NCBI GenBank assembly: GCA_003527225.1
Contig: DPXQ01000064.1
Coordinates: forward strand, 1-32,638
Reading direction: 5' to 3'
Source: Rhizobium sp.
GTDB taxonomy: Bacteria; Pseudomonadota; Alphaproteobacteria; Rhizobiales; Rhizobiaceae
DNA: 32,638 nt
Under the pieces are notes generated by a model that was given only the letters and a program-made list of their open reading frames with translations, ran no database searches and was not told the DNA's origin. The position numbers and the translations under genes are program-made. Below, piece by piece: positions 6,132 through 13,935 of the stretch. Position 1 is the first letter of the stretch. Every line of letters starts with the position of its first letter.

Positions 6132-8153
6132 TCAAGGTTGGGCAAGAAGAGACCGTGCGCGTTTGAGGATCGACTGTGTGTCGATGCCAAATTCCGCATA
6201 GAGCCGCTCTGCTGGAGCAGATGCACCAAACCCCGACATGCCGATGACATCGTCTTCGCTCGCCACATACCGCGTCCAGCCGAATTTGCCGGCCGCTTCC
6301 ACCGCAATCCGTGGCGCTGATCCAAGGATCTGGGCCCGATACTCCCGATCCTGCGCCTCAAACAGTTCCCAGCACGGCATGGAGACGACTGTCACGTCGA
6401 TATCCTCCAGCTGCAGGGCTTCGGCCGCTTCCACCGCAAGGGCGACTTCGGTGCCTGTCGCCAGAAGGGTCAGGTCGCGGCGCTTGCCGAAGCGGCGGAT
6501 AATATAGGCGCCTTTTGCCGTCAGATTGTCCGTGCCAGCGTCCAGCCGCAATTGCGGCACGTCCTGGCGCGACAAGGCGAGAAGCGACGGACTTGCCTGG
6601 TTGCGGATCGCAAGGTCCCAGGCTTCCAGCGTTTCGACCGTGTCGGCAGGGCGAAACACCATGAGATTTGGAATGGCCCGCAGGGATGCGAGCTGTTCGA
6701 CCGGCTGGTGCGTGGGGCCATCCTCGCCAAGGCCGATGGAATCATGCGTCATGACATAGATGGTTCCAACGCCCATCAGGGCCGAAAGCCGAATCGCATT
6801 TCGCGCATAATCGGAAAAGACCAGAAAAGTCCCGCCATAGGCGCGCAGTCCGGTATGAAGATTGATCCCGTTCATGGCAGCAGCCATGGCAAATTCCCGG
6901 ACGCCGTAGCCGATATATCGCCCCGCAACCTCGCGCGTATATTGCTGATCGAGACTGCTCACCCGCGTCAGGTTTGAGCTCGTCAGATCCGCCGAGCCGC
7001 CGATAAGCTCCGGCAGTGCTGGCGCCAGCATCTCAAGGGCCATCTGGCTTGCCCGGCGGGTTGCTGCGCGCTTTGGCTCGGCAAAGAGCATCTGGCGTGC
7101 GGAACTGACGGCATCATCATAGGCTGGCGGCAAGGTACCGGCCACCCGGCGCTCGAATTCAATCCGCCGATCGGGTTGCAGGCCAGCAAGGCGGATTTCC
7201 CAGGCTTTGCGCTCTGTGTGGCCGCGCGCACCGATTGTCCGCCACAGAGACTCTAAAGGGGCCGGGATCTCGAAAGGTCCGCTCGTCCAATCGAGTGCTG
7301 CCTTTGTTGCTGAAGCTTCCGCAGCACCCAGCGGCGCGCCGTGAACCGCATAGGTTCCAGCCTTGCCCGGCGAACCGAAGCCGATCGTCGTCTTGAGTGC
7401 AATGAGGGAGGGCCGTGCAGTTTCAGCCTTTGCCTCAAGAATGGCCCGGTCGATGGCCCCGCCATCATGACCATCGCAGGATATGACATGCCAGCCAGAC
7501 GCACGCAAACGGGAAGGAACATCATCTGAAAACGAGATCGATGTCGCCCCGTCGATGGTTATGGCATTGTCGTCATAAAGGACAATCAGTTTGCCAAGTC
7601 CCAGATGGCCGGCAAGCGAGATGGCTTCCTGACCGATGCCCTCTTCCAGGCAGCCGTCGCCGACAAACACATAGGTTCTGTGATCGACAATGTCGGATCC
7701 GAATTCTGCCGAGAGGCGGCGCTCGGCAAGCGCCATGCCAACGGCTGTTGCCAGCCCCTGGCCAAGAGGGCCGGTTGTGGTTTCAACGCCCCGGGCATGG
7801 CCATATTCCGGGTGACCCGCGGTGATTGCGCCCCACTGACGGAAGTTCCTGAGTTGTTCGATCGTCATGTCCTCGTAGCCCGTCAGATGAAGCAGGGCAT
7901 AGAGCAACATCGAGGCGTGACCATTGGACAGGATAAAACGGTCGCGGTCGAACCAGTCCGGTTGCGAGGCGTCGAACTTGAGATGCTTGCGAAACAGGAC
8001 AGTTGCGGCATCTGCCATGCCCATGGGCGCGCCGGGATGGCCCGATTTGGCGGCCTCCACCGCATCGATCGCCAAGGCTCGGATGCAGTTTGCCAAGGCA
8101 AAATTCTCAGGGTCGAGTGCGGCTTTTTCCGCCACGGTCGCATAGGTCTTCAT
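6132..8153 (-). CDS. tkt: Transketolase
   Basis: A full-length 673-residue transketolase. The thiamine diphosphate motif begins GDG at residues 165-167 and ends with the Asn of YDDNAIT (N196). Conserved His residues are seen in SGHPGAPMG (H39) and SNGHAS (H79), and the pyrimidine-domain signature GLGEDGPTHQPVEQLASLRA is present. The enzyme moves two-carbon ketol units between sugar phosphates in the pentose phosphate pathway and accepts erythrose 4-phosphate. Here it is probably a dedicated copy that drains the erythrose 4-phosphate made by the neighbouring isomerases. The ATG at 8153 follows a GGAGTG ribosome binding site. It is divergent from the DeoR regulator and shares a 153-base control region with it. 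An apulose-4-phosphate transketolase is less likely, because those I recall are split into two short subunits. Confidence 0.92.
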   Translation of the reverse strand: MKTYATVAEKAALDPENFALANCIRALAIDAVEAAKSGHPGAPMGMADAATVLFRKHLKFDASQPDWFDRDRFILSNGHASMLLYALLHLTGYEDMTIEQLRNFRQWGAITAGHPEYGHARGVETTTGPLGQGLATAVGMALAERRLSAEFGSDIVDHRTYVFVGDGCLEEGIGQEAISLAGHLGLGKLIVLYDDNAITIDGATSISFSDDVPSRLRASGWHVISCDGHDGGAIDRAILEAKAETARPSLIALKTTIGFGSPGKAGTYAVHGAPLGAAEASATKAALDWTSGPFEIPAPLESLWRTIGARGHTERKAWEIRLAGLQPDRRIEFERRVAGTLPPAYDDAVSSARQMLFAEPKRAATRRASQMALEMLAPALPELIGGSADLTSSNLTRVSSLDQQYTREVAGRYIGYGVREFAMAAAMNGINLHTGLRAYGGTFLVFSDYARNAIRLSALMGVGTIYVMTHDSIGLGEDGPTHQPVEQLASLRAIPNLMVFRPADTVETLEAWDLAIRNQASPSLLALSRQDVPQLRLDAGTDNLTAKGAYIIRRFGKRRDLTLLATGTEVALAVEAAEALQLEDIDVTVVSMPCWELFEAQDREYRAQILGSAPRIAVEAAGKFGWTRYVASEDDVIGMSGFGASAPAERLYAEFGIDTQSILKRARSLLAQP

Positions 8154-8203
8154 CGGTCACTCCTTAGTTTTATCATTCTCCTAGCACTGCATCCCGAACA
8201 TCA

Positions 8204-8237
8204 CAATCAAAAGTAACAAAATCACATTTTTTGATTG
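8204..8237. promoter_or_regulatory. Inverted repeat in the tkt/deoR divergent control region
   Basis: CAATCAAAA (8204-8212) and TTTTGATTG (8229-8237) form a perfect 9-base inverted repeat with a 16-base spacer in an AT-rich stretch of the 153-base divergent region. ATCACA occurs at about 8200 and 8221 and TGTGAT near 8246. The position suits an operator through which the DeoR protein at 8307 controls both tkt and its own operon. No sigma-70 boxes could be placed with confidence. Confidence 0.5.
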
Positions 8238-8306
8238 ATTTATCCTGTGATGGAGTTAGTTCTGAGAACCTGACAGAGTGTCTCCGGCGAAAGATGGAGG
8301 AATGGA

Positions 8307-9077
8307 ATGCGTCGCGAGGACCGCCAGCAGCTCATCATGGATTTGCTTGTCGAAAGCCATGCCGTCGAACTGGACTGGCTTGCCAAACGCTTCGCGGTGT
8401 CCAAGATGACAATCCATCGTGATCTCGACGATCTCGAAGAAGCCGGCCTTTTGAGAAAGGTCCGTGGAGGCGCAACGATTGACGCCAGCACCCAGTTCGA
8501 GAGCGATTTTCGCTTCCGTCAAAGGCAAGGGGTGGATGTCAAGAAACGGATGGCACGCGAGGCCTTGCAGCTGGTCGAGCCTGGAATGACGGTGATCGTC
8601 AACGATGGATCGATGGCAGCAGTGCTTGGTGCCATGTTGGTGGAGTGCCGCCCCTTGACGGTGATCACGAACAATGCGGCCGTGATTGATGTGCTGAAAG
8701 ATCAGTCCGGTATTGCGCTTATCGCTCTGGGCGGGCTCTATTCCGCCAAGTTCAATGGTTATTTCGGCGTAGTCACGGAAGATGCGCTTCAGCGTCTGCG
8801 CGCAGATCTCGCCTTTGTTTCCTCGCCGGCCTTGTCGGACACAAAGGCCTTCCACATGGATGATGCGGTCGTGAGGACAAAACGGGCCATGATCGCCTCT
8901 GCGAAACGCGCCTGCCTGCTCGTCAACCATACCCGGTTCGGTCACACGGCACTGCATGTCCTGGCCGATCTTTCCGAGTTCGAATGTGTAATTACCGACG
9001 AAAAGCCTTTGCCGGAGTTTGCAGACGCGCTGGCGAAGCAAGGTGTCGACCTCAGGGTCGCTAAGCAGGAGATGTGA
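8307..9077 (+). CDS. DeoR-family transcriptional regulator (EryR-like)
   Basis: A 256-residue DeoR-family repressor. The N-terminal winged HTH is clear in RREDRQQLIMDLLVESHAVE and LDWLAKRFAVSKMTIHRDLD, followed by LRKVRGGA, the usual link to the sugar-phosphate sensing domain. The C-terminal part has the DeoR sensor pattern (MTVIVNDGSMAAVLGAML, LTVITNNAAVIDVL, ALGGLY). The ATG at 8307 has GGAGG at 8296-8300. The gene begins a tight plus-strand set: the TPI-like gene starts 3 bases after its stop, and the RpiB-like gene follows. The order deoR, tpiA2, rpiB is the same as eryR-eryH-eryI of Brucella and rhizobial erythritol loci, so sensing of a tetrose or tetrulose phosphate is a fair inference. 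Confidence 0.85.
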   Translation: MRREDRQQLIMDLLVESHAVELDWLAKRFAVSKMTIHRDLDDLEEAGLLRKVRGGATIDASTQFESDFRFRQRQGVDVKKRMAREALQLVEPGMTVIVNDGSMAAVLGAMLVECRPLTVITNNAAVIDVLKDQSGIALIALGGLYSAKFNGYFGVVTEDALQRLRADLAFVSSPALSDTKAFHMDDAVVRTKRAMIASAKRACLLVNHTRFGHTALHVLADLSEFECVITDEKPLPEFADALAKQGVDLRVAKQEM

Positions 9078-9080
9078 CGA

Positions 9081-9860
9081 ATGCATGGGACCCGACAGGT
9101 CTGGATTGGTACCAGCTGGAAGATGAACAAGACGCTGAAGCAGGCAATGGATTTTGCCAGTGCCCTGGCGTCTGCCGAAGAGAGGCGCGATCCCCGCATT
9201 CAGCGGTTTGTCATTCCGCCCTTCACATCCGTTCGTGACGTGAAGAAGGTGCTTGAGAACACGTCGGTCAAAGTCGGTGCTCAAAATATGCATTGGGCCG
9301 ACGAGGGTGCATGGACCGGTGAAGTCTCTCCGCCGATGCTCAAAGATTGCAATCTTGACCTGGTTGAGCTTGGCCATTCGGAGCGACGCGAATTTTTTGG
9401 CGAGACGGATGAGACCGTCGGGCTGAAGGTCGAGGCGGCTGTGCGCCACGGCTTGACGCCCTTGATCTGCATCGGCGAGACGCTTGCACAGCGTCAGGCG
9501 GGTGAAGCGCAGTCAGTTCTGGAGGCGCAGGTGCGTGGCGCCCTGTCGAGGCTGAGCCCTTCTCAGCTCCATGATGCCGATCAGCAGATCCTCTTTGCCT
9601 ACGAGCCTATCTGGGCAATCGGCGTCAACGGGGTACCTGCAACATCCGAATATGCCGATCAGCGCCATGCGGAAATCATTGCGGTCTGCGAGACGGTCCT
9701 AGGGCGCAAGGTGCCCTGCCTTTACGGTGGATCCGTCAATGCGGGCAATTGCGAAGAGCTGGTGGCGTGTCCGCATATCGACGGGCTGTTCATCGGTCGG
9801 GCGGCCTGGAACGTCGAAGGCTATCTCGACATCCTCAACAAATGTGCAGCAAAACTTTAA
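9081..9860 (+). CDS. TPI-like tetrulose-phosphate isomerase (EryH/LerI type)
   Basis: A 259-residue TIM-barrel protein of the triosephosphate isomerase family. The electrophile His is H99 (ELGHSERR), the base is E175 (AYEPIWAIG), and the substrate Lys is K14. Two differences set it apart from glycolytic TPI. The usual NWKMNG is SWKMNK, so the active-site Asn before Trp is Ser. Loop 6, usually AIGTGK, reads AIGVNGVPAT. These changes match what I recall for TpiA2/EryH of erythritol loci, which convert L-3-tetrulose or L-erythrulose phosphates to D-erythrulose 4-phosphate. The ATG at 9081 has AGGAG upstream inside the end of the deoR gene, and rpiB starts 12 bases after its stop. The exact substrate is inference; the divergence from standard TPI is directly visible. 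Confidence 0.82.
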   Translation: MHGTRQVWIGTSWKMNKTLKQAMDFASALASAEERRDPRIQRFVIPPFTSVRDVKKVLENTSVKVGAQNMHWADEGAWTGEVSPPMLKDCNLDLVELGHSERREFFGETDETVGLKVEAAVRHGLTPLICIGETLAQRQAGEAQSVLEAQVRGALSRLSPSQLHDADQQILFAYEPIWAIGVNGVPATSEYADQRHAEIIAVCETVLGRKVPCLYGGSVNAGNCEELVACPHIDGLFIGRAAWNVEGYLDILNKCAAKL

Positions 9861-9872
9861 AGGAGTGAACTC

Positions 9873-10334
9873 ATGAAACTTGCAATTGCCGGTGACAGCG
9901 CCGGGGAAGGACTGGCCAAGCTCCTCGTGGAGCATCTGAAGGGCCGGTTCGAGGTGACCGATATGTCGCGCACGAGCGACGGGCCGGATGCCTTTTACGC
10001 AACCTTGTCCGATCGGGTCGCAGCCGCCGTGATCGATGGAACCTTCGACCGAGCGATCCTCGTCTGCGGGACCGGGATTGGCGTTAGCATCTCGGCCAAC
10101 AAGGTTCCCGGTATTCGCGCAGCGCTCGTTCATGACACCTATTCGGCCGAGCGCGCAGCGCTGTCCAATGACGCCCAGATCATTACCATGGGCGCGCGCG
10201 TCATCGGCTCCGAGCTTGCCAAGTCGATTGCCGACGCCTGGTTGAAGGAGACCCTGAATTTCGACCCTCAGGGACGCTCTGCCGGCAATGTGAATGCGAT
10301 CAACGCTGTCGATCAGAAGTACCACAAGGCCTGA
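9873..10334 (+). CDS. RpiB-like D-erythrulose-4-phosphate isomerase (EryI/DerI type)
   Basis: A 153-residue RpiB/LacAB-family isomerase. The catalytic Cys is C65 in [20 protein letters not shown], and [20 protein letters not shown] is the second conserved block. The start [15 protein letters not shown] replaces the common GSDHAG motif of ribose-5-phosphate isomerase B, as in EryI/DerI proteins. Those enzymes turn D-erythrulose 4-phosphate into D-erythrose 4-phosphate, the last step before transketolase. AGGAG at 9861-9865 gives a good start at 9873, just after the TPI-like stop. Plain RpiB activity cannot be excluded from sequence, but the gene neighbours favour a tetrose substrate. Confidence 0.82.
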   Translation: MKLAIAGDSAGEGLAKLLVEHLKGRFEVTDMSRTSDGPDAFYATLSDRVAAAVIDGTFDRAILVCGTGIGVSISANKVPGIRAALVHDTYSAERAALSNDAQIITMGARVIGSELAKSIADAWLKETLNFDPQGRSAGNVNAINAVDQKYHKA

Positions 10335-10357
10335 TCTCGAGCGCATGCTGAGATCCT

Positions 10358-10407
10358 CCAGCAGTCCGTAGGGCTTGCCTCCAGGGCCCATGAATACGGA
10401 CTGCTGG
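10358..10407 (+). repeat. Perfect 13-bp hairpin between rpiB and dhaK
   Basis: CCAGCAGTCCGTA (10358-10370) is matched exactly by TACGGACTGCTGG (10395-10407), with a 24-base loop that itself contains GGGC...GCCC. It lies in the 216-base gap after rpiB. There is no T-run after it, so it is not a classic terminator; it may limit read-through or process the mRNA between the isomerase and kinase genes. The rest of the gap shows only the AGGAGG site before dhaK. Confidence 0.6.
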
Positions 10408-10550
10408 CAAAGGCCGTCTGCTGACGAGGGCAAAGGCGGCGAAAACACAATATCGGCTTGAAAGCGAGACCTGTGCCGGGGCAGAGGATCGCCAGGGCTT
10501 GCGCCGTCTGCTGCGACTAAAATATGCTTTTGCCGAGGAGGAATGCCCTG

Positions 10551-11539
10551 ATGAGTCTGACCCAGAAACTGATCAATGATGGCAATGATGCCGTGGACGA
10601 GATGCTGCGCGGCATCCTTGCAGCCCGTCCCATGCGCCACGCACGGTGGTGGCTCAAAACGGGCCGCGTGAGGGAAAAGTCGGTCTGGTGATCGGCGGGG
10701 GCTCGGGCCATGAGCCAACGTTTCTCGGCCTGGTGGGCAAGGGTCTGGCGGATGCGGCCGCCATCGGCAATGTCTTTGCCTCGCCTCCGCCGCAACCGGC
10801 CGTCGACGCAGCGATCGCTGCCAACGGCGGAGCAGGTGTCCTATTCATGTACGGCAACTACGCCGGAGACGTGATGAATTTCGACATGGCCTGCGAACTC
10901 CTCGAGATGGAGGGGATCGAGGTGCGTACCGTTTTGACGACAGACGATGTCGCGTCAGCGCCGCTTGCCGAAAAGGAAAAGCGCCGAGGTGTTGCGGGAA
11001 ACCTCTTCATTTTCAAGGCCGCAGGGGCAGCCGCTGATCTGATGATGTCTCTTGACGAGGTCGAGCGGGTCGCAAGGCATGCCAATGCAAGGACATACAC
11101 CATGGGTGTCGCCTTGTCCGCCTGCTCGCTTCCCCATACCCGCAAGTTCAATTTTGAACTGCCAGCCGGCGAGATGGAGATCGGAATGGGCATTCACGGC
11201 GAGCCGGGTGTTCGGCGTGGGCCCTTGAGGACTGCGAACGAAGTGGCAGACGAGATCATGGATACGCTCTTCTCCGAAATGCCCATGGAGCGCGGTGGTC
11301 GTGTGGCGGTGCTCGTCAATTCGTTGGGCTCTACGCCCCTCATGGAGCTCTATATCCTGTTTGCGAGGGTGAGCGAGCGCCTGGGCAATGCGGGCCTTGC
11401 AATCCATCGCTCATGGGTCGGTCCCTATTGCACCTCGCTCGACATGGCCGGAGCATCCATCACTTTGATGCATCTGGACGATGAACTCGAGGCACTTCTC
11501 GATCACGCTTGTGACTGTGCCATGTTTAGAGCCGGATGA
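10551..11539 (+). pseudogene. dhaK: dhaK (dihydroxyacetone/erythrulose kinase subunit K), frameshifted near the N-terminus
   Basis: From the ATG at 10551 (GAGGAGG at 10535-10541) the frame reads MSLTQKLINDGNDAVDEMLR and then GILAARP, a normal DhaK beginning, and then turns to nonsense. The DhaK sequence resumes one frame away from about 10634 (APRTVVAQNGPREGKVG). Against the other DhaK copies in the window, about 6 to 7 residues are missing at the break, so a deletion of roughly 20 bases with frameshift is likely. Everything after it is intact: GGGSGHEP for the phosphate pocket and GMGIHGEPG with the substrate-binding His. A protein starting at the GTG at 10646 would lack about 40 N-terminal residues and would probably not fold or bind normally. 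The intact dhaL overlaps its stop in an ATGA. Confidence 0.8.
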
Positions 11540-12162
11540 TCGTAATGTCGTTTACACTTGCAGACCTCAAGAAGGTTTTCTCGGATTTGGCAAGTACGAT
11601 GGAGCGGGAGCGTGACGCCCTGTGTGCCCTTGACGGTCATATCGGCGATGCCGACCATGGCATCGCCATGGCGCAAGGCATGAGTGCAGCGAGCACTGCC
11701 GTTGAGGCTCTTCCTAGAGAGGCCATGCTGCAGGACGGATTTAATGCGGCTGCCAAAGCCTTTCTAAATGCGGTCGGTGCATCATCCGGCCCGCTCTATG
11801 CCACTGCCTTCATGCGTGCGGCCAAGGTCGCAGGTCCGCGCGCGGAGATGCCGCGTCACGCGCTGCGCGATATCATCGTTGCCATGCGAGATGGTATTGC
11901 CTTTCGCGGCAAGGGAGCCGTTGGCCAAAAGACGATGCTCGACGCTTGGCAGCCTGCCGCCGAAGCTGCAGCGACGGCCGCCCAGCCCTTGGAGATCATC
12001 GAGCGCGCGAAAGAGGGTGCAGCCTCCACATCCAACATGATTGCGACCCTTGGGCGCGCTGCACGGCTGGGGGAGCGCTCGATAGGGCATGTGGATCCAG
12101 GTGCTGTATCCGCAGTCCTGATCATCTCTGTGTTGGTGGACGCCATGGGAGATCAAGGCTGA
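11536..12162 (+). CDS. dhaL: DhaL-type ATP-binding kinase subunit (copy 1)
   Basis: A 208-residue DhaL/DAK2-domain protein. The magnesium-binding acidic cluster is HIGDADHGIAMAQG. The nucleotide-site patterns ASSGPLYATAF, GQKTMLDAW and ARLGERSIGHVDPGA are all present. DhaL supplies ATP or ADP to the phosphoryl transfer on a substrate held by DhaK. No PTS-linked DhaM is found in the window, so an ATP-dependent kinase is expected. The ATG at 11536 overlaps the dhaK stop (ATGA); an alternative ATG is at 11545. Because its partner dhaK is frameshifted, this subunit may be unused or may pair with another DhaK from the locus. Confidence 0.88.
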   Translation: MIVMSFTLADLKKVFSDLASTMERERDALCALDGHIGDADHGIAMAQGMSAASTAVEALPREAMLQDGFNAAAKAFLNAVGASSGPLYATAFMRAAKVAGPRAEMPRHALRDIIVAMRDGIAFRGKGAVGQKTMLDAWQPAAEAAATAAQPLEIIERAKEGAASTSNMIATLGRAARLGERSIGHVDPGAVSAVLIISVLVDAMGDQG

Positions 12163-12476
12163 AGAGGTCCTGTCGGGTCCCATCAAGAGCGATCCGAATG
12201 GCTCCCGGCTTCATGCCCGGTCGTCATCGACAGTCCGACCCGGTGCAATTGGCCACGCAAGCACTCAAGGATTTGGGCGCCTGTTAGTCTGCAAGCGCAG
12301 CCGGCGTCAGATGAGGGCAGGCATCCGTTGTAAGATAGAGGCTGCAGGCGCCAGGCGTTGTTTCAGGCAATACATAAGCATGGTGGCGGATTGGCGAAGA
12401 CTTGAGCCGGCGGCGTCTGCATCTCGGCTGTGCCTTTGACCGCTGGCGGACGCGCAACTGCGTATGATCGCTCTTA
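12163..12476. other. Gap between dhaL and IS5 with two possible gene tails
   Basis: No complete gene is visible in these 314 bases. On the plus strand a frame ends SDPVQLATQALKDLGAC then TAG (12285-12287). On the minus strand a frame ends HHAYVLPETTPGACSLYLTT, then DACPHLTPAALAD and TAA (12284-12286 on the plus coordinate). Two convergent frames ending on the same few bases look like the tails of two former genes, but I recognise neither. The TTA next to the IS5 left end is at 12474-12476. Confidence 0.35.
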
Positions 12477-13429
12477 GAGCCTGATCCGAAACTAAGTTGA
12501 GGGTATCAGCGGGTTAGCTTGACGCTAGCCCAAATCGTTGCTTCCGGGGTTTTGCGAAAACTTCTGGAGATCAACGATGTGGACCGATACCACTCGGGCA
12601 CAGTATGCCCGTTCGGACTTGGCTTTGCCAAGCGATTTGACCGATAGCGAATGGGCTCTGCTGGAGCCGTTTCTGCCGCCTCCCTCGCATGTGGGTCGCC
12701 CGCGTAAGTGGCCGCTCAGACGAATTGTCGAGGCGATCCTTTATCTGCTGCGCGGCGGACTGCCTTGGCGGATGCTGCCGCCCTGCTTTCCGCCGGTGTC
12801 GACGGTGCGGCGCTGGTTCTACCTGTGGCGCGACAACCGGCTGTGGTTGTCGCTCAATCACGCGCTGCTCTTGATCGGGCGCGAGGCGGCTGGCCGCGAG
12901 GCTTCACCCATTGCCGGGCTGATCGACAGCCAGAGTGTCAAAAATACTGAATCCGGCGGTCCGCGCGGCTATGATGCGGGCAAGAAGATCAAGGGGCGTA
13001 AGCGCCACATCCTGACCGACACCGAGGGCAATCTGGTCCACGCCGTGATCCACACCGCCGGTATCCAGGACCGCGACGGTGCGCCACTGGTGCTGGCTGA
13101 AATCATCCGCCGTTTCCCGTGGCTGCGCCATATCTTCGCCGATGGCGGTTATGCGGGCGACAAGCTCAGGGCCGCCCTCCGGCAGATCGGCAAATGGACC
13201 GTCGAGATCGTCAAACGGTCCGATACCGCAAAGGGATTTGTCGTCCTGCCACGACGCTGGGTCGTCGAACGAACGCTGGCAATGGCTCAATCGCAACCGC
13301 CGCCTCGCCAAGGACTTCGAGCAAACCATCGCATCGGCAACCGCATGGCTGTTCATCGCTTCGATCCAGCTCTTCGCCCGCCGCATCGCGAGGCTATGAA
13401 ATGACGAGGGATAATTTTGAATCAGACTC
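12477..13429 (+). mobile_element. IS5-family insertion sequence (IS427-like), 953 bp
   Basis: The left end GAGCCTGATCCGAAA (12477) and the right end, read inwards, GAGTCTGATTCAAAA (to 13429) match at 12 of 15 positions. Both are flanked by TTA (12474-12476 and 13430-13432), a 3-base target duplication of the TNA type seen in the IS427 group. Outside the duplications, ATGATCGC (12464-12471) and GCGATCAT (13433-13440) are inverted, so the element sits in the loop of a pre-existing 8-bp hairpin. The transposase is frameshifted, so the copy is probably not autonomous. Confidence 0.85.
12577..13399 (+). pseudogene. IS5-family transposase with a late frameshift
   Basis: From ATG 12577 (GGAG upstream) the protein reads MWTDTTRAQYARSDLALPSD, then WALLEPFLPPP and GGLPWRMLPP, the usual IS5/IS427 start. 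The DDE residues fall in LIDSQSVKNTE (first Asp) and IFADGGYAGDKL (second Asp), with the Glu expected in the WVVERTLA block. At that block the frame breaks. An extra A near 13282 (GGCAATGG where GGCATGG is expected) shifts the sequence, and the proper C-terminus WLNRNRRLAKDFEQTIASAT, then AWLFIASIQLFARRIARL, is found one frame over, ending at 13399. In the original frame translation continues out of family to 13404. This could be a natural mutation or a sequencing error in one base. Confidence 0.82.
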
Positions 13430-13432
13430 TTA

Positions 13433-13826
13433 GCGATCATCCGGTTTCCTTTCGATCCATACTTTTACTCGACTTGCACAGAGGAAGCGACGCATTTCAG
13501 GCCTCCATGCTGGGTGTGGGGAGGAAAGTGATCTCACCGGAGACGTCATGCAGGATCGAAGGTTGTCGGGCAGCTGACCCAGTCTCATCCCTCCCACATG
13601 TTCCATAACAGGCTTCCTGCCGAGCTGATGCGTTCGCCATGTGAGTTGAGATAGCGCGCCCGTAACCAAGTCGAAAAACTTCTGGGATTGTCAAGAAACT
13701 CAGGGCCGCGCGTCCGGACTACCAGCTTATGCCGTACCTCACAAGCACAATGACCTCCCTGTTTTGGCACCGTCTACAGAGGTCTGAGCCTGTCCCATCG
13801 GTGCGCCAACAAAATATCTTCAGGTG
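13433..13826. other. Intergenic stretch after IS5, no recognised gene
   Basis: About 390 bases without a convincing gene. A minus-strand open frame (13669 to 13430, from MVTGALSQLTWRTHQLGRKP) ends at a TAA formed exactly at the IS5 target site, but I do not recognise it and see no good ribosome binding site. It could be a remnant of an older gene that the IS5 landed beside. Confidence 0.35.
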
Positions 13827-13867
13827 TGCTTGACATTTGTCGACATCAATTCGACTATTGTCAAGCA
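13827..13867 (+). promoter_or_regulatory. Promoter with overlapping inverted repeat upstream of the sugar transporter operon
   Basis: TGCTTGACA (13827-13835) and TGTCAAGCA (13859-13867) form a perfect 9-base inverted repeat about 69 bases before the ATPase start. The left arm contains TTGACA at 13830-13835, an ideal -35 box; GACTAT at 13853-13858 is a weak -10 at 17-base spacing. A repressor bound to the repeat would cover the whole promoter. The protein that binds it is unknown; the locus encodes DeoR and SorC candidates. Confidence 0.55.
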
Positions 13868-13935
13868 TGGCGAGACCGGGAGGCGATCGTCGGTGGCCCG
13901 CTTCTTCTCGCGGGTCGGTTTTGGGAGGATTTCGC

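Noticed and set aside
6132..8153. Reading the transketolase as apulose-4-phosphate transketolase
   Set aside because: Those enzymes, as I recall them, are split into two short subunits; this is a full-length single chain beside tetrose isomerases.
8256..9449. Long minus-strand open frame opposite the DeoR and TPI-like genes
   Set aside because: It is antisense to two genes with clear family motifs and good ribosome sites, and its translation is rich in His, Arg and Gln with no recognisable domain.
13430..13669. Minus-strand ORF (MVTGALSQLTWRTHQ...) after the IS5 element
   Set aside because: No recognised family, no good ribosome site, and no supporting neighbour; noted only as a possible remnant.
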